From: Promethearchaeia archaeon
GTDB lineage: Archaea; Asgardarchaeota; Lokiarchaeia; Sigyniarchaeales; SOKP01
Direction of reading: 5' to 3'
Length of the DNA: 64,000 nucleotides
NCBI GenBank assembly: GCA_029856145.1
Contig: JAHQWK010000001.1
Coordinates: forward strand, 1 to 64,000
In this document: positions 53,779 to 63,732 of the stretch, piece by piece
Layout: each line of letters begins with the position of its first letter
Numbering within the stretch: position 1 is the stretch's first letter
Program-made: the position numbers and the translations under genes
The notes under the pieces: model-generated
Seen by the model: only the letters and a program-made list of their open reading frames with translations
Database searches by the model: none
Told to the model about the DNA's origin: nothing

Positions 53779-54333
53779 CTAAATTACCATTTTTTTTAAT
53801 ATTATTTTTGCTGTTACTAAGAAATTATCACATATTAGAGTTGGTTTTATTCCAAGAGAATGCAATTCTTCTAGGTGTTTATCACCATGTCCAGTAGTAA
53901 GAAAAATTGTTCTGCAACCTGCATTTATCCCAAATTGTATATCTGAAGGGTGATCACCAATCATCCATGATCGGCTAATATCGATGTTAAACTCATTAAT
54001 GATTTCAGAAATAAATTTTGTTTTAGGTTTCCTACATTCACAATTATCCTCCTTTAAATGAGGACAGAAATATGTCTTTAAAATTTCTATTTTTTGTTTT
54101 TTCAAGATGTGTATTAAATGATTATTGAAATTTTGAAAATCTTGTTTTGTATAATAACCTCTCCCTATTCCAGATTGATTTGTTACAATAAGAAAGAGAA
54201 AATCATTCTGGAGTAATTTTAATCCTTCAATCACCCCATCTAATAATTCAAAATCTTCTATTTTATAAGCATAATTTTTGTCTTCGATTAATGTACCATC
54301 TCTATCCAAAATAATTGCTTTTTTTTTAGTCAC
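53779..54333 (-). CDS. gmhB: HAD-IIIA phosphatase (GmhB-like)
   Basis: The 184-residue protein has the HAD motifs LDRDGTLI (residues 8-15), VTNQSGIGRGYY and MIGDHPSDIQ, with the zinc-binding segment CPHLKEDNCECRKPK of D-glycero-D-manno-heptose bisphosphate phosphatases. The reaction would remove a phosphate from a sugar bisphosphate. A heptose pathway is not otherwise visible. It is monocistronic. Confidence 0.85.
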   Translation of the reverse strand: MTKKKAIILDRDGTLIEDKNYAYKIEDFELLDGVIEGLKLLQNDFLFLIVTNQSGIGRGYYTKQDFQNFNNHLIHILKKQKIEILKTYFCPHLKEDNCECRKPKTKFISEIINEFNIDISRSWMIGDHPSDIQFGINAGCRTIFLTTGHGDKHLEELHSLGIKPTLICDNFLVTAKIILKKMVI

Positions 54334-54377
54334 TATTTAATAGATTCCCTCTATTTTTTATTCAAGATTATTAAGTC

Positions 54378-55733
54378 TTAAAAAAATATAAATATAATAA
54401 ATGCGAGATAGGCTATTCCTAATATGATATGTAGAAGCGCAAATAAACCACCAATCTTTAATAATTTCTTGTAATTCATATCATCAACACAATATTTTGT
54501 AGAAAGTTCTAATGTCATCATATCAGCAGCGCTACCTTGTGGTAAGAAATTACCCCCTAAATTTATCCCTAAAATAAAAGCTATTAACAGAGGAACTGAG
54601 GAAAATCCAGTACTTATTAAAACTTGAATAATAGGTATGAAAAGGACTGTGACAGGAAGATTATCAAGAAACCCTGAGAGAATAGATGTTATAATTAGTA
54701 TTAAAACACACAAGAAAAATAAATTAGCGGGTGCTATACTCACTACAAAATTTTTTATGATATCAATGAGCCCCACTTTTTCAAAACAGAATACCAGAAC
54801 AAATAAACTTATAAAAAAGAATGGTAATTTAAAATCAACTTTTCTAAAGTAATAAGAAATATCAGGTTTTTTTCTACCAGACTCACTTCTCCTCGGGTTA
54901 ATAAATACAAATAAAAGCATTCCAAGAAGTCCTACAAACAAAATATCCGGAATAATAATTAACAAGATGAAAAAGATAAATAAAGTGCCTAAATTTCTGT
55001 AAAAAACCTTACGATTAATTGGTTCTTCTATTATTATTAATTCATGTTCCTCTATATGTTCACTTTCTAAAGGCTCATCATATTCGTCGCAGTGAGGAAT
55101 CCAAATTTCCGTTAAGTGTTTTCTGAGAACAAAATAATCTAAAAGAGATAAAGTCAGTAATGTTCCGATAATAAAATAAATCGAAAGGTATGTAAAAAAC
55201 CAAGTTGTTGAAAGCGTAAATCTATTCGCTATTAAAATATTCTGCGCAGACCCAAAAGGAGTCAGAGTTGAGGCAAGATTAATACAGATTGTCATTCCTA
55301 ACAATATTGGAGTAGGATTTATTCTCATTTTTTCACTCGTACTTATAATCATTGGAATGAAGATAACTGCAACTGAAATATCTTCAATGAAAGCAGCGCT
55401 TAAAGTTGAAATTAAACAAATGACCCAAAAAAACTTTCGGGTATTAGTATGGAATTTTTTCGTTATTTTTAAAGCAATTTCTTGAAAAATAAGCTGTTCC
55501 TCTAATATTACAACAATTGTAAATAGACAAATAAGGAAAAAAATGACTGGCCAATCTATTGCCAAAATGAATTCTTCAATAGTAAAAGGCGTTGGTGAGA
55601 AAAGGAAGGTAGCAGTAGCTGCAGCAAGCATAGCTAACACACTATAAGTTAAAAAATCTGTTTTCTCACGAAAAAGCGCTATAATAACAATAATAAAACA
55701 GAAGATTACAAATATTTGTAAAAAGAAAATCAT
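54378..55733 (-). CDS. ArsB/NhaD-type ion permease 2
   Basis: The 451-residue protein has about 11-12 transmembrane helices and is a paralog of the permease at 10733-12028. Both end in a GNFLPQGSA signature and share a similar C-terminal tail. Here the loop after helix 6 is longer and acidic (CDEYDEPLESEHIEEHELIIIEE). Substrate unknown. It lies between the HAD phosphatase gene and the superoxide reductase gene, both also on the minus strand. Confidence 0.8.
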   Translation of the reverse strand: MIFFLQIFVIFCFIIVIIALFREKTDFLTYSVLAMLAAATATFLFSPTPFTIEEFILAIDWPVIFFLICLFTIVVILEEQLIFQEIALKITKKFHTNTRKFFWVICLISTLSAAFIEDISVAVIFIPMIISTSEKMRINPTPILLGMTICINLASTLTPFGSAQNILIANRFTLSTTWFFTYLSIYFIIGTLLTLSLLDYFVLRKHLTEIWIPHCDEYDEPLESEHIEEHELIIIEEPINRKVFYRNLGTLFIFFILLIIIPDILFVGLLGMLLFVFINPRRSESGRKKPDISYYFRKVDFKLPFFFISLFVLVFCFEKVGLIDIIKNFVVSIAPANLFFLCVLILIITSILSGFLDNLPVTVLFIPIIQVLISTGFSSVPLLIAFILGINLGGNFLPQGSAADMMTLELSTKYCVDDMNYKKLLKIGGLFALLHIILGIAYLAFIIFIFF

Positions 55734-55859
55734 TATTTATCTTAGGGAATGGGATATATAGATAATTCCAATATTAACAATTGTGTTTTAAAAGCTTAAA
55801 ATTTCATTATTTTAAAATATTTAAAAAATAAAAAAAAAGAATAATAGGTAATTTCAAAT

Positions 55860-56246
55860 TTAACTTTTCCATAAAAAGTGTAAATTACAATATTCTCGTG
55901 CCCAAAGGCCTTCTGGATTAGCAACAGAAAAAGTTGCTTTAGGTTCAGCTCCAGGTTTTAAGAATCTTCTTTCGTAACATCCGTCTTTACAAATTATTTC
56001 AATCCACATAATATAATGCTCATCGGTCATAGGATGAGGAGTTCCCATTGAGATCCCTATATCAACAGTGACTTTATTACCTTCAACAGTTATTTTAGGA
56101 ACATGCTTTTCTGATTTCCATTCAGCAATTTGTTCTTCCATAAGTTTCATTGGTTGACCACAACAAATAGTTTCTGGGACACCTGGATTCAATATTTCAA
56201 TTACTTTTCCACAAATACTACATCTATATATTTCTTTTTGTTTCAT
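55860..56246 (-). CDS. dfx: Superoxide reductase (desulfoferrodoxin-type)
   Basis: The 128-residue protein has an N-terminal rubredoxin-like center (CSICGKVIE and CCGQPM) and the SOR iron site: EKHVP, HPMTDEHY and EYCNLHFLWK. This is the 2Fe-SOR class. It reduces superoxide to hydrogen peroxide with electrons from rubredoxin. It lies downstream of the rubrerythrin gene on the same strand with 88 bp between. Confidence 0.95.
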   Translation of the reverse strand: MKQKEIYRCSICGKVIEILNPGVPETICCGQPMKLMEEQIAEWKSEKHVPKITVEGNKVTVDIGISMGTPHPMTDEHYIMWIEIICKDGCYERRFLKPGAEPKATFSVANPEGLWAREYCNLHFLWKS

Positions 56247-56334
56247 AATTATTTCACGTGTTCTTTTTTTATCTTAAAATCAGATAGTTTAATTTTTAAA
56301 AATTTTGATTTTAAATTAAAAATTCATAGTTTTT

Positions 56335-56925
56335 CTAGAAATTTTCACATTTCTTTCTATAGTATGCTCTAGGATGATCACAAGATGGGCATTTGAAATC
56401 CTTAGGTAATTCATCCATTTCTACTTCATAACCGCATTCCATACACACCCATACAACTTTCTTTCCTCGTTTAAAGAAAGCATCATCACCAATTAATTTT
56501 AAAAGCTTCCCATATCTCTCAGAGTGATGTTTTTCAGCAACCATAATTGCACGTACTCTTTTGACAATATCGGGATACCCTTCTTTATCAGCAGTCTTAG
56601 CAATATCAGGATACAGTGTTTGCCATTCCATGTTTTCTCCCTTTATTGCAGATTTTAGATTTTCAATTGTGGTTCCATGGGTTGTTGGAAATTCAGCATC
56701 GGGGAGAACTTTCATATCATCAAATGGTTCTTCTTTCTTGAACTGTTGTAGCATTTTATAAAACCAGCTGCCATGTTCTTTCTCTTGATCCGATGTCTCG
56801 TCAAAAATTTTAGATATAAATGCATATCCTTCTTTTTTAGCAATTTTAGAAAAATAATTGTATCTATTTCTAGCTTGTGATTCACCGACATATGCGGTAT
56901 ATAATTTTTTAGGTGTTTCTTTCAT
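56335..56925 (-). CDS. rbr: Rubrerythrin
   Basis: The 196-residue protein has the diiron four-helix bundle (GESQARNRYNYF, DQEKEHGSWF, VAEKHHSERY) and a C-terminal rubredoxin domain (VCMECGYEVEMDELPKDF, FKCPSCDHPRAYY). It reduces hydrogen peroxide. ATG 56925 follows GGAGGT. The gene lies just upstream of the superoxide reductase gene, so the two form a superoxide-to-water relay. Confidence 0.95.
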   Translation of the reverse strand: MKETPKKLYTAYVGESQARNRYNYFSKIAKKEGYAFISKIFDETSDQEKEHGSWFYKMLQQFKKEEPFDDMKVLPDAEFPTTHGTTIENLKSAIKGENMEWQTLYPDIAKTADKEGYPDIVKRVRAIMVAEKHHSERYGKLLKLIGDDAFFKRGKKVVWVCMECGYEVEMDELPKDFKCPSCDHPRAYYRKKCENF

Positions 56926-57095
56926 AGTTTTTAACCTCCATTTTTAAAATTGGAAATTCGATATATATGAATATATTTGGATTTAAATTATTTCGCCTAT
57001 TTTTTAACTTTTTTACTTATAATTTAAAGAAAAAGCATATTTGATATGAATACAATAAAAGTTATAATAAACTAGTCTAATTTTGCCTTCATAAT

Positions 57096-58046
57096 ATGAT
57101 CGGTTATGAGGAATCAAATCCGAGTGATGTGGATATAAATCAAGTGATTAAAGAATTTTCAAAATTTTTTCCGAACATATCAAAAAATCAAATTAAATTC
57201 CTGTATCATGGAACCCATAATGTTTTCGAAGTTAAAATGAAATACATATTTAGAATTCCAGATCGATTATTCAGAAATGAAAAAGGCGTTGATTTAATTC
57301 AAAAGGAATCTAGCATATTGAATTTTCTAAAAAATCATATTTCAATACCCATTACACAGCCTTTATTCATTTCTCTAACTGAGGATTTTCCATTCATCGG
57401 ATATGAAAAGATTCCCGGTGTATCCCTTTCGAGTATATTTTCTAAGACTAGCATATCTTATAGATGGAAAATAGCTGAACAAGTGGCATCTTTTCTAAAT
57501 GTTTTACATTCAAAATCGATCTGTAAAAGGTTTACTGAATTATTTCAAATTCGGGAACCATTGAGAGGAGATTCGTACAAGCACTACTGGTTAAAAAGAC
57601 TAGAGAGATTGAGGAAAAAAATTTTCTCAGAAATAAAACCCTTTGAACAAGAATGGTTAGAAAGAGTTTTTGATGATTTCCTTTCGAATGAAAAAAATTT
57701 TCATTTCTTACCAAATCTCATCCACGGAGATTTCGATACTTCAAACATTCTAGTGAATTCTGATACCACTATACCAGAAATCACAGGCATCATTGATTTT
57801 GAGGAATGTTCTATATATGATCCTGCATATGACCTCCAATTCTTCGATGAAGGTCCTGAATTTCTAAACTCACTCCTTTTAAAATATGAGTATTCTGATG
57901 ATCCTTCTTTACTGTCTCGGATGAAATTTCTCTATTGTAGAACCTGTATTGAATACTTAGAATTCGGTATTGATCACAATCGTATGGGCATGATCGAAGC
58001 TGGAAAACGGATTTTAAAGAAAAATATGAGAATATTTCCTGTTTAA
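57096..58046 (+). CDS. APH-family small-molecule kinase
   Basis: The 316-residue protein has the aminoglycoside phosphotransferase-like motifs: FIGYEKIPGVSLSSIF, LIHGDFDTSNILVN and the metal-binding IDFEECSIYDPAYDL. The substrate is unknown; homologs phosphorylate sugars, choline or antibiotics. It has no neighbour that fixes the pathway. Confidence 0.8.
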   Translation: MIGYEESNPSDVDINQVIKEFSKFFPNISKNQIKFLYHGTHNVFEVKMKYIFRIPDRLFRNEKGVDLIQKESSILNFLKNHISIPITQPLFISLTEDFPFIGYEKIPGVSLSSIFSKTSISYRWKIAEQVASFLNVLHSKSICKRFTELFQIREPLRGDSYKHYWLKRLERLRKKIFSEIKPFEQEWLERVFDDFLSNEKNFHFLPNLIHGDFDTSNILVNSDTTIPEITGIIDFEECSIYDPAYDLQFFDEGPEFLNSLLLKYEYSDDPSLLSRMKFLYCRTCIEYLEFGIDHNRMGMIEAGKRILKKNMRIFPV

Positions 58047-58068
58047 TTTGCCAATGAAAAAAGATGGA

Positions 58069-60459
58069 TTAATAATAAGTTTCTGTCATTCTACTTTCTT
58101 CTAGCTCTACAGGATAACCTTTTCTGTACCACATCATCATTCCTCCAGTTAAATTTCTGATATCCTTATATCCCGCTTGTGCTAGAATTTGAGCAGCCAT
58201 CATGGACCGAGAACCAGAGTGACATATTGCGATTATTTCCTCATCTTTATAATCCTTAATAACCTCTGGATTATTTAACAACTCTCCTAAGGGAATTAAT
58301 TTTGTATTTCTAATATGACCATGTGGACCAAAGTATTCTTGAGTTGTTCTAACATCAATCATAAGTGGTGGTTCTTCTTCTGTACTAATACGTTCGAAAA
58401 GCTCATCAGGACTAATATCTGAAACGGGAGGTGCATCATGAGGTCTTAGTTCTTTTCTAGTTTTCTTTTTGACAGGAGCTATAACTTCAATAGGTTGAAC
58501 CCTTTGTAATGTAGCAGCTAACATTCCCTTTTCTTTTCCAAGATTTAATAACTTTGCTGCTTCGTTCAATTGAGAATAAGCTTCAACACTAGATTTAAAT
58601 CCAGGATCCGTTGCGTATACTTTTAATTTCTTATTTTCCGGTAACGTGTCAAAGGCTTTAATTAGAGCATTTAAAGGACCGGGACATGAAAGCCCACAAG
58701 CATCCACTTCTATATAATCTTCAGTTTCAGTAGCCTTTTCATGTACAAATTCTTCGATAACATTTTCAGAACCTCCACATGCTGCCATTATTTCTTCTGT
58801 TGTGGCATTGGCCATTTCATAAATTTTAAAACCTCCAGTTAGTTCATATACTTCTTTAAAGCCACTTTGTAATAGAATTCTAAGTGCTAAATAACTCCTA
58901 TATCCTACTTCACAGTAAACATAGATTGATTTATCATTAGGAATTTCATCTAAACGGGCTCTAAGTTCCTCTATTGGAACATTTATTGAGCCTTCAATAG
59001 CTCTAGTAGAAAATTCTTCTTTTGTCCTAACATCTAATAAAACAGCTCCATTATTATTAATACTAGTTAAATCATGCCAATACCAAATAGGCATATCTTC
59101 TCTAAGATAGTTGGATGCAACAAATCCTGCCATATTTACTGGATCCTTTGCAGAACCATAAGGAGGAGCATAGGTTAATTCTAATTCTTCTAAATCATAA
59201 ACAGTACCATTAAATTTAATTGCTGTCGAGATGACATCAATTCTTTTTTCTGTGCCTCGTCCTCCAACAGCTTGAGCTCCTAATATTTTTCCACTTGGAA
59301 CTTCAAAAATTAATTTTAGAGTTATTGGAATAGCTCCAGGATAGTACCCTGCATGATTATTGGGATGAATATATATTTTATCATAATTGAAACTTAAATC
59401 TTTTAATTGTTTTTCTGTTAATCCTACGGAAGCAACGGTTATATCAAAAACTTTAACAACTGATGCGCCCAAAACCCCCTTATATTCTGAATCCCTCCCA
59501 GCAATATTATCTGCAGCTATTCTTCCTTGCTTATTTGCAGGTCCCGCTAGAGCTATTGAGATTGGATTCTTAGTTTGAAAATGCTGGACTTGAATAATAT
59601 CACCCACAGCGAAGATATTGGGATCAGATGTTTGCATTCTTCTGTTAACCTCAATATAACCCCTTTCTGTTAAATTCAAACCTGCATCTTTAGCTAATGA
59701 AATTTCTGGTCTAATCCCAATAGATAAAATTATTAAATCGGTTTCTATTATACGACCACTTTTTGTTTTAATAAATGGTATATCTTTATCAGTTCTTCCA
59801 AAAGAGTCTACAGGATCTTCTAAAACCAAACAAACTCCATTTAATATTAATTCTTGATGAATAAATTGAGCAATTTCCTTATCAATAGGTGGCATAACTT
59901 GATCCAACATTTCAACAATTTTAACTTTCACTCCTTTTTCTGTCAAGTTTTCTGCCATTTCTAGTCCAATAAATCCACCTCCAACGATAACTGCCTTTTT
60001 TATATGAGTTTTTTCAGCATAGTTGCGTATTTTTATAGCGTCTGGAATTGTCCATACAGTAAAATATGGAACTGTATCAAGCCCTAAAAACGGAGGAATT
60101 ATTGGTTTTGACCCAGTTGCTAGAATTAAATAATCATAATCAAGAATATATTCATTTAATTGCTTTAAATCCTTTACTTTAACATTCTTTTTATCTTTAT
60201 TGATTGAAACTACTTCATTATTAACTCGAACATCAATATTAAATCTCTCAAGGAATGTTTCTGGTGTCACCAATTCTAATGACTCACGATCTTTTATTAT
60301 ATTTCCTATATAGTAAGGTAATCCGCAATTCGCAAATGATACATAAGGACCTCGATCTAACATAATTATTTCGAAATCTTCTCTTAATCGTCTTAATCTA
60401 GCTGCAGCAGAAGCTCCTCCTGCTACACCACCAACAATTACTACTCTTTTCATAGACAT
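58069..60459 (-). CDS. CoA-disulfide reductase fused to two rhodanese domains and a TusA domain
   Basis: The 796-residue protein has an FAD/NAD oxidoreductase core (1-450; GGVAGGASAAARL; active C45 in SFANCGLPYY). A rhodanese domain follows (about 460-550; C516 in YCEVGYRS), then a TusA domain (580-655; CGLSCPGP at 588-595) and a second rhodanese (690-790; C746 in CHSGSRS). Such fusions move sulfane sulfur while reducing CoA-disulfide or NADH-linked persulfides. All four active cysteines are present. It is divergent from the HdrD-like gene; the tusA-iscS-iscU operon lies 2 kb away. Confidence 0.93.
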   Translation of the reverse strand: MSMKRVVIVGGVAGGASAAARLRRLREDFEIIMLDRGPYVSFANCGLPYYIGNIIKDRESLELVTPETFLERFNIDVRVNNEVVSINKDKKNVKVKDLKQLNEYILDYDYLILATGSKPIIPPFLGLDTVPYFTVWTIPDAIKIRNYAEKTHIKKAVIVGGGFIGLEMAENLTEKGVKVKIVEMLDQVMPPIDKEIAQFIHQELILNGVCLVLEDPVDSFGRTDKDIPFIKTKSGRIIETDLIILSIGIRPEISLAKDAGLNLTERGYIEVNRRMQTSDPNIFAVGDIIQVQHFQTKNPISIALAGPANKQGRIAADNIAGRDSEYKGVLGASVVKVFDITVASVGLTEKQLKDLSFNYDKIYIHPNNHAGYYPGAIPITLKLIFEVPSGKILGAQAVGGRGTEKRIDVISTAIKFNGTVYDLEELELTYAPPYGSAKDPVNMAGFVASNYLREDMPIWYWHDLTSINNNGAVLLDVRTKEEFSTRAIEGSINVPIEELRARLDEIPNDKSIYVYCEVGYRSYLALRILLQSGFKEVYELTGGFKIYEMANATTEEIMAACGGSENVIEEFVHEKATETEDYIEVDACGLSCPGPLNALIKAFDTLPENKKLKVYATDPGFKSSVEAYSQLNEAAKLLNLGKEKGMLAATLQRVQPIEVIAPVKKKTRKELRPHDAPPVSDISPDELFERISTEEEPPLMIDVRTTQEYFGPHGHIRNTKLIPLGELLNNPEVIKDYKDEEIIAICHSGSRSMMAAQILAQAGYKDIRNLTGGMMMWYRKGYPVELEESRMTETYY

Positions 60460-60564
60460 AACCAGGTTTTTTACATGTTTACAATCTCGTTAACTATTTT
60501 TATAAAGCGATTAATTTAAATTTGGTTATTATAAGTTAGAAAGATTAGTATATAATCTAATATT

Positions 60565-61716
60565 ATGATAAATGATATTGATATGGATCTTAATAGATTA
60601 TTAGCCGAAATTAATTCATGTATAGACTGTAAGGAGTGTAATGAAATATGTGACACTTACAGGGTTACTAATGATGAATTAAAATCCCCTAACGGAAGAT
60701 TAAAAATAGCTGAAAAAGTTTTTTCTAATATTCAGATTACAGAGGAACAACGCATAGGACTCTATACTTGTACATTATGTGGATTATGTGATTTAACTTG
60801 TCAACAAGAAATTCGAATATCAGAAATTATTCATTCATCAAAAGTTAGACTTGTGAAAGAAGATAAAGCACCATTAGAAATACACAATAAAATCATAAGA
60901 GGAATAATTGAAAAAGATAACTCCGTGGGTGGAAATCCAGAAGAGAGATTAAATTGGTTGCCTGAAAGTTATAAAACAAAAGAATTGTTTGAAAAAAAAG
61001 ACTCAGATACTCTATTATTTTTAGGTTGCATGTCTTCATTTCGAGTAACAGAAAGTGCTCTTGCTCCCTATGAAATTTTAAAACTTGCTGATTTTGACTT
61101 TAAAATTTTAGAAAGAGAACCATGTTGTGGAGAATATGTATATTCTGCTGGAAATCTTGACATAGCAAAGAAAATCTTTCAAGAAAACATTGAACTTTTT
61201 AAAACGTTAGGAGTAAAGAACTTAATAGTTACATGTGGGGGTTGTTTATATGCTTTTGATAAAATCTACAGAAAATATTTTAAAGACTTCAACATAAAAG
61301 TGAGACACATAATTGAGGTTATTTATGAGTTAGAAGAAATTAATAAAATCACACTAAAACCATTGAATAAACGAATTACTTATCATGATGCTTGTCGAAT
61401 TGGAAGAAAATATAAAAGTGGGCCTCTATATTCTGAACCTCGAAAGCTTTTAGATAAATGTGGTATAGAAGTTAAAGAATTATCCAAAAATCCAGAAGAA
61501 TGTCCTTGTTGTGGAGCGGGTTCGGGAATTAGGGGTGTTGATAGCAGTATTTGTATTAAAATAGGGAAAGAATTATTCAGCAATGTCGAATCTAAAGAAA
61601 TAGTTACATCATGTCCATTATGCGTATTTAATTTTAGATATGTTAATTATAAGAATCAAATGGATAAAGAAAGTAAATATATAACTGATTATATTTTAGA
61701 TTCAATGAAAAAATAA
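60565..61716 (+). CDS. HdrD-like (Fe-S) protein with ferredoxin and CCG domains
   Basis: The 383-residue protein has two [4Fe-4S] sets (CIDCKECNEIC and CTLCGLCDLTC) and two CCG domains (CMSSFRV...CCGEYV...CGGC; CRIGRK...CCGAGSG...CPLC), the full HdrD-like layout. It probably transfers electrons to disulfides, perhaps using persulfides made by the neighbouring sulfur genes. It is convergent with the iscU gene (6 bp apart), giving physical but not necessarily functional linkage. Confidence 0.88.
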   Translation: MINDIDMDLNRLLAEINSCIDCKECNEICDTYRVTNDELKSPNGRLKIAEKVFSNIQITEEQRIGLYTCTLCGLCDLTCQQEIRISEIIHSSKVRLVKEDKAPLEIHNKIIRGIIEKDNSVGGNPEERLNWLPESYKTKELFEKKDSDTLLFLGCMSSFRVTESALAPYEILKLADFDFKILEREPCCGEYVYSAGNLDIAKKIFQENIELFKTLGVKNLIVTCGGCLYAFDKIYRKYFKDFNIKVRHIIEVIYELEEINKITLKPLNKRITYHDACRIGRKYKSGPLYSEPRKLLDKCGIEVKELSKNPEECPCCGAGSGIRGVDSSICIKIGKELFSNVESKEIVTSCPLCVFNFRYVNYKNQMDKESKYITDYILDSMKK

Positions 61717-61722
61717 AAAAAA

Positions 61723-62523
61723 TTAACCTCTATAATCTAATATGATGACTGCGTCCACAAAAAGCTCATATTTCTCGTCTTCATCGAAATCATGAATAAC
61801 AACCTTTTCAACTTCATCTAACTCCCCTTTGATTTCATGAAGTTCTGATTGTTGCACGACTTTTACATCAGATTGTTTCAATTTTTTTGCGATTTCCACA
61901 GTCCCGGGGATCTCTTTTGCGGAAGTAACCACTATTACTCTCCCTGTATATTCAGTTAATTTGAGGGCTAATTCTAAAGAATCATCCCCTGTATCAACAA
62001 TCAAGGTTCTCTTCTCCCTTAGTTCTTCGAGATTAGGAACTTCTGTATAGACCCCTTTCCCCTTGAACTCATCAACACCGAGTATTACTCGCACATCCAG
62101 CTGACATGAAGTAACTATTTCTACTTCTGGGTTTGTTCCCTCACGATAGTTATTTATCGCAGCTTTTAATGCATCTGCGGCTAGATTTGAACAATGCATT
62201 TTGATTGGAGGTAAACCGTCTAATTCCTCCGCTACATTGCTTCGAGTAATTTTATAGGCATCTTCAAGAGTCATACCTTTAGCCATCTCAGTTACCATTG
62301 AAGAAGTCGATACTGCAGATCCACAACCAAAAGTTTTGAATTTAATATCATCTATGATATCTTCCCCTTTGTCATTTTTCCCTACTTTTATGAATATTTC
62401 CATTAAATCTCCACATACTGGATTTCCAACCTTCCCATATCCATCGGGATTCTCAATTGACCCTACATTTCGTGGATTCCGAAAATGGTCCATTACCTTA
62501 TCGGTATATTTATGTACACTCAT
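61723..62523 (-). CDS. iscU: IscU scaffold fused to a thioredoxin-reductase-like Rossmann domain
   Basis: The 266-residue protein has an IscU/NifU-type scaffold (about 1-140) with the three cluster cysteines in NPVCGD, FGCGSAVS and MHCSNLA. The second half resembles the NAD(P)H-binding domain of thioredoxin reductase (LIVDTGDDSLELALKL, KKLKQSDVKVV, ELHEIKGELDEVEKVVI), with a changed glycine loop. IscU is normally about 130 residues. The domain may couple cluster assembly to NAD(P)H or be non-catalytic. The start abuts the IscS stop with no gap; GGAGG lies in the IscS end. Confidence 0.85.
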   Translation of the reverse strand: MSVHKYTDKVMDHFRNPRNVGSIENPDGYGKVGNPVCGDLMEIFIKVGKNDKGEDIIDDIKFKTFGCGSAVSTSSMVTEMAKGMTLEDAYKITRSNVAEELDGLPPIKMHCSNLAADALKAAINNYREGTNPEVEIVTSCQLDVRVILGVDEFKGKGVYTEVPNLEELREKRTLIVDTGDDSLELALKLTEYTGRVIVVTSAKEIPGTVEIAKKLKQSDVKVVQQSELHEIKGELDEVEKVVIHDFDEDEKYELFVDAVIILDYRG

Positions 62524-63714
62524 TTAATTTTCCTCCTCTTCTAATTTTTTTAATAAATCTGAAGGCGTTAGTGGTGATAAAATTCTTAATTTTCTTACTA
62601 TTCCCGGTAATACTTTTATAATTTTAACAATATCTTTTTCTTCTGTAAATCTCCCTAAAGTTAATAATAAACTCCCATGTGCTTCCTCATGTAATAAACC
62701 ACACGAGATAAGTGTATGGGATGGTTCAAGAGTCTTTGAAGAACAAGCAGAACCTGTTGCTACCTCCACTTTTTCATCCTTTAAGGAGAGAAGTAAAGAT
62801 TCACCTTCAATATAATCAAAACGGAAATTAGCATTATGTGGCGTCCTTTTCTCAGGATGCCCATTTAAATATGATTTAGGTACCTTTAAAACTTCCCTAA
62901 TTAATTTATCCTTAAGAATTTTTAATCTAGCAGCTTCTTCATTTATTTCCACCTTCATTATTTGAGCGGCTTTAGCAAATCCTATTATCCCAGGTATATT
63001 TTCAGATCCAGATCTTATACCTTTCTCTTGACCTCCTCCAATAATTACAGGATTCACTCGTACTCCTTTCTTAAGATATAAAGCACCTATACCCCTTGGA
63101 CCATAGATATCGTTCGAAGATAAAGTCAATAAATCAAAAGGAACTTTTTGTACATCAATAGGTATGGTACTTTCACTTGCTACAGCATCAGAATGAAACC
63201 ATATGTTTTTGTTTTGAGCAATTTCCGCAATTTCTTCTATAGGCTGAAGTGACCCAATTTCATTACTAGCTGTAGAAATCGAGATTAAAATTGTCTCATC
63301 AGTTATAAGTCGCTCTAATTTTCCGAGATTAATAATACCAAATCTGTCCACGGGAACCCTGCTCACTCTAAAGCCTTCTTTCTCTAAATATTTACCAATA
63401 TTTAATATCGAGATATGCTCAATCTCTGAGATGATAATATGATTTCCTTTTCTTCGATTTCGAAGAGCTGCACCGATTATTCCTAAATTATTTGATTCGG
63501 TAGCTCCAGAAGTAAAAATGATGTTATCTGGACTTGGAGCATTTATAAACTCAGCAACTTTAAGTCGACCGTCTTCTAAAGAATTAGTAGCCTTATATCC
63601 ATAATTATGTAATGAAGATGGATTTCCAAAATCTTGAGTGAAATATGGTTTCATAGCCTCAAATACACGAGGATCCACTGGTTTAGCTGCTTGGTAATCT
63701 AAATACGCACTCAT
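62524..63714 (-). CDS. iscS: IscS/NifS-type cysteine desulfurase with Lys-to-Asp at the PLP site
   Basis: The 396-residue protein has the IscS fold (LDYQAAKPVDPRV, SGATESNNLGI, EIEHISIL) and the persulfide cysteine in SACSSKTLEPSH. At the place where IscS has the PLP lysine (SGHKxYGPKG), this protein reads SSNDIYGPRG, so the lysine is Asp. The same change is known in Archaeoglobus fulgidus IscS, which forms a complex with IscU but does not bind PLP normally. So it may not act as a desulfurase by itself. It is followed directly by iscU. Confidence 0.9.
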   Translation of the reverse strand: MSAYLDYQAAKPVDPRVFEAMKPYFTQDFGNPSSLHNYGYKATNSLEDGRLKVAEFINAPSPDNIIFTSGATESNNLGIIGAALRNRRKGNHIIISEIEHISILNIGKYLEKEGFRVSRVPVDRFGIINLGKLERLITDETILISISTASNEIGSLQPIEEIAEIAQNKNIWFHSDAVASESTIPIDVQKVPFDLLTLSSNDIYGPRGIGALYLKKGVRVNPVIIGGGQEKGIRSGSENIPGIIGFAKAAQIMKVEINEEAARLKILKDKLIREVLKVPKSYLNGHPEKRTPHNANFRFDYIEGESLLLSLKDEKVEVATGSACSSKTLEPSHTLISCGLLHEEAHGSLLLTLGRFTEEKDIVKIIKVLPGIVRKLRILSPLTPSDLLKKLEEEEN

Positions 63715-63732
63715 CTTCTAATCCTCGAATCA

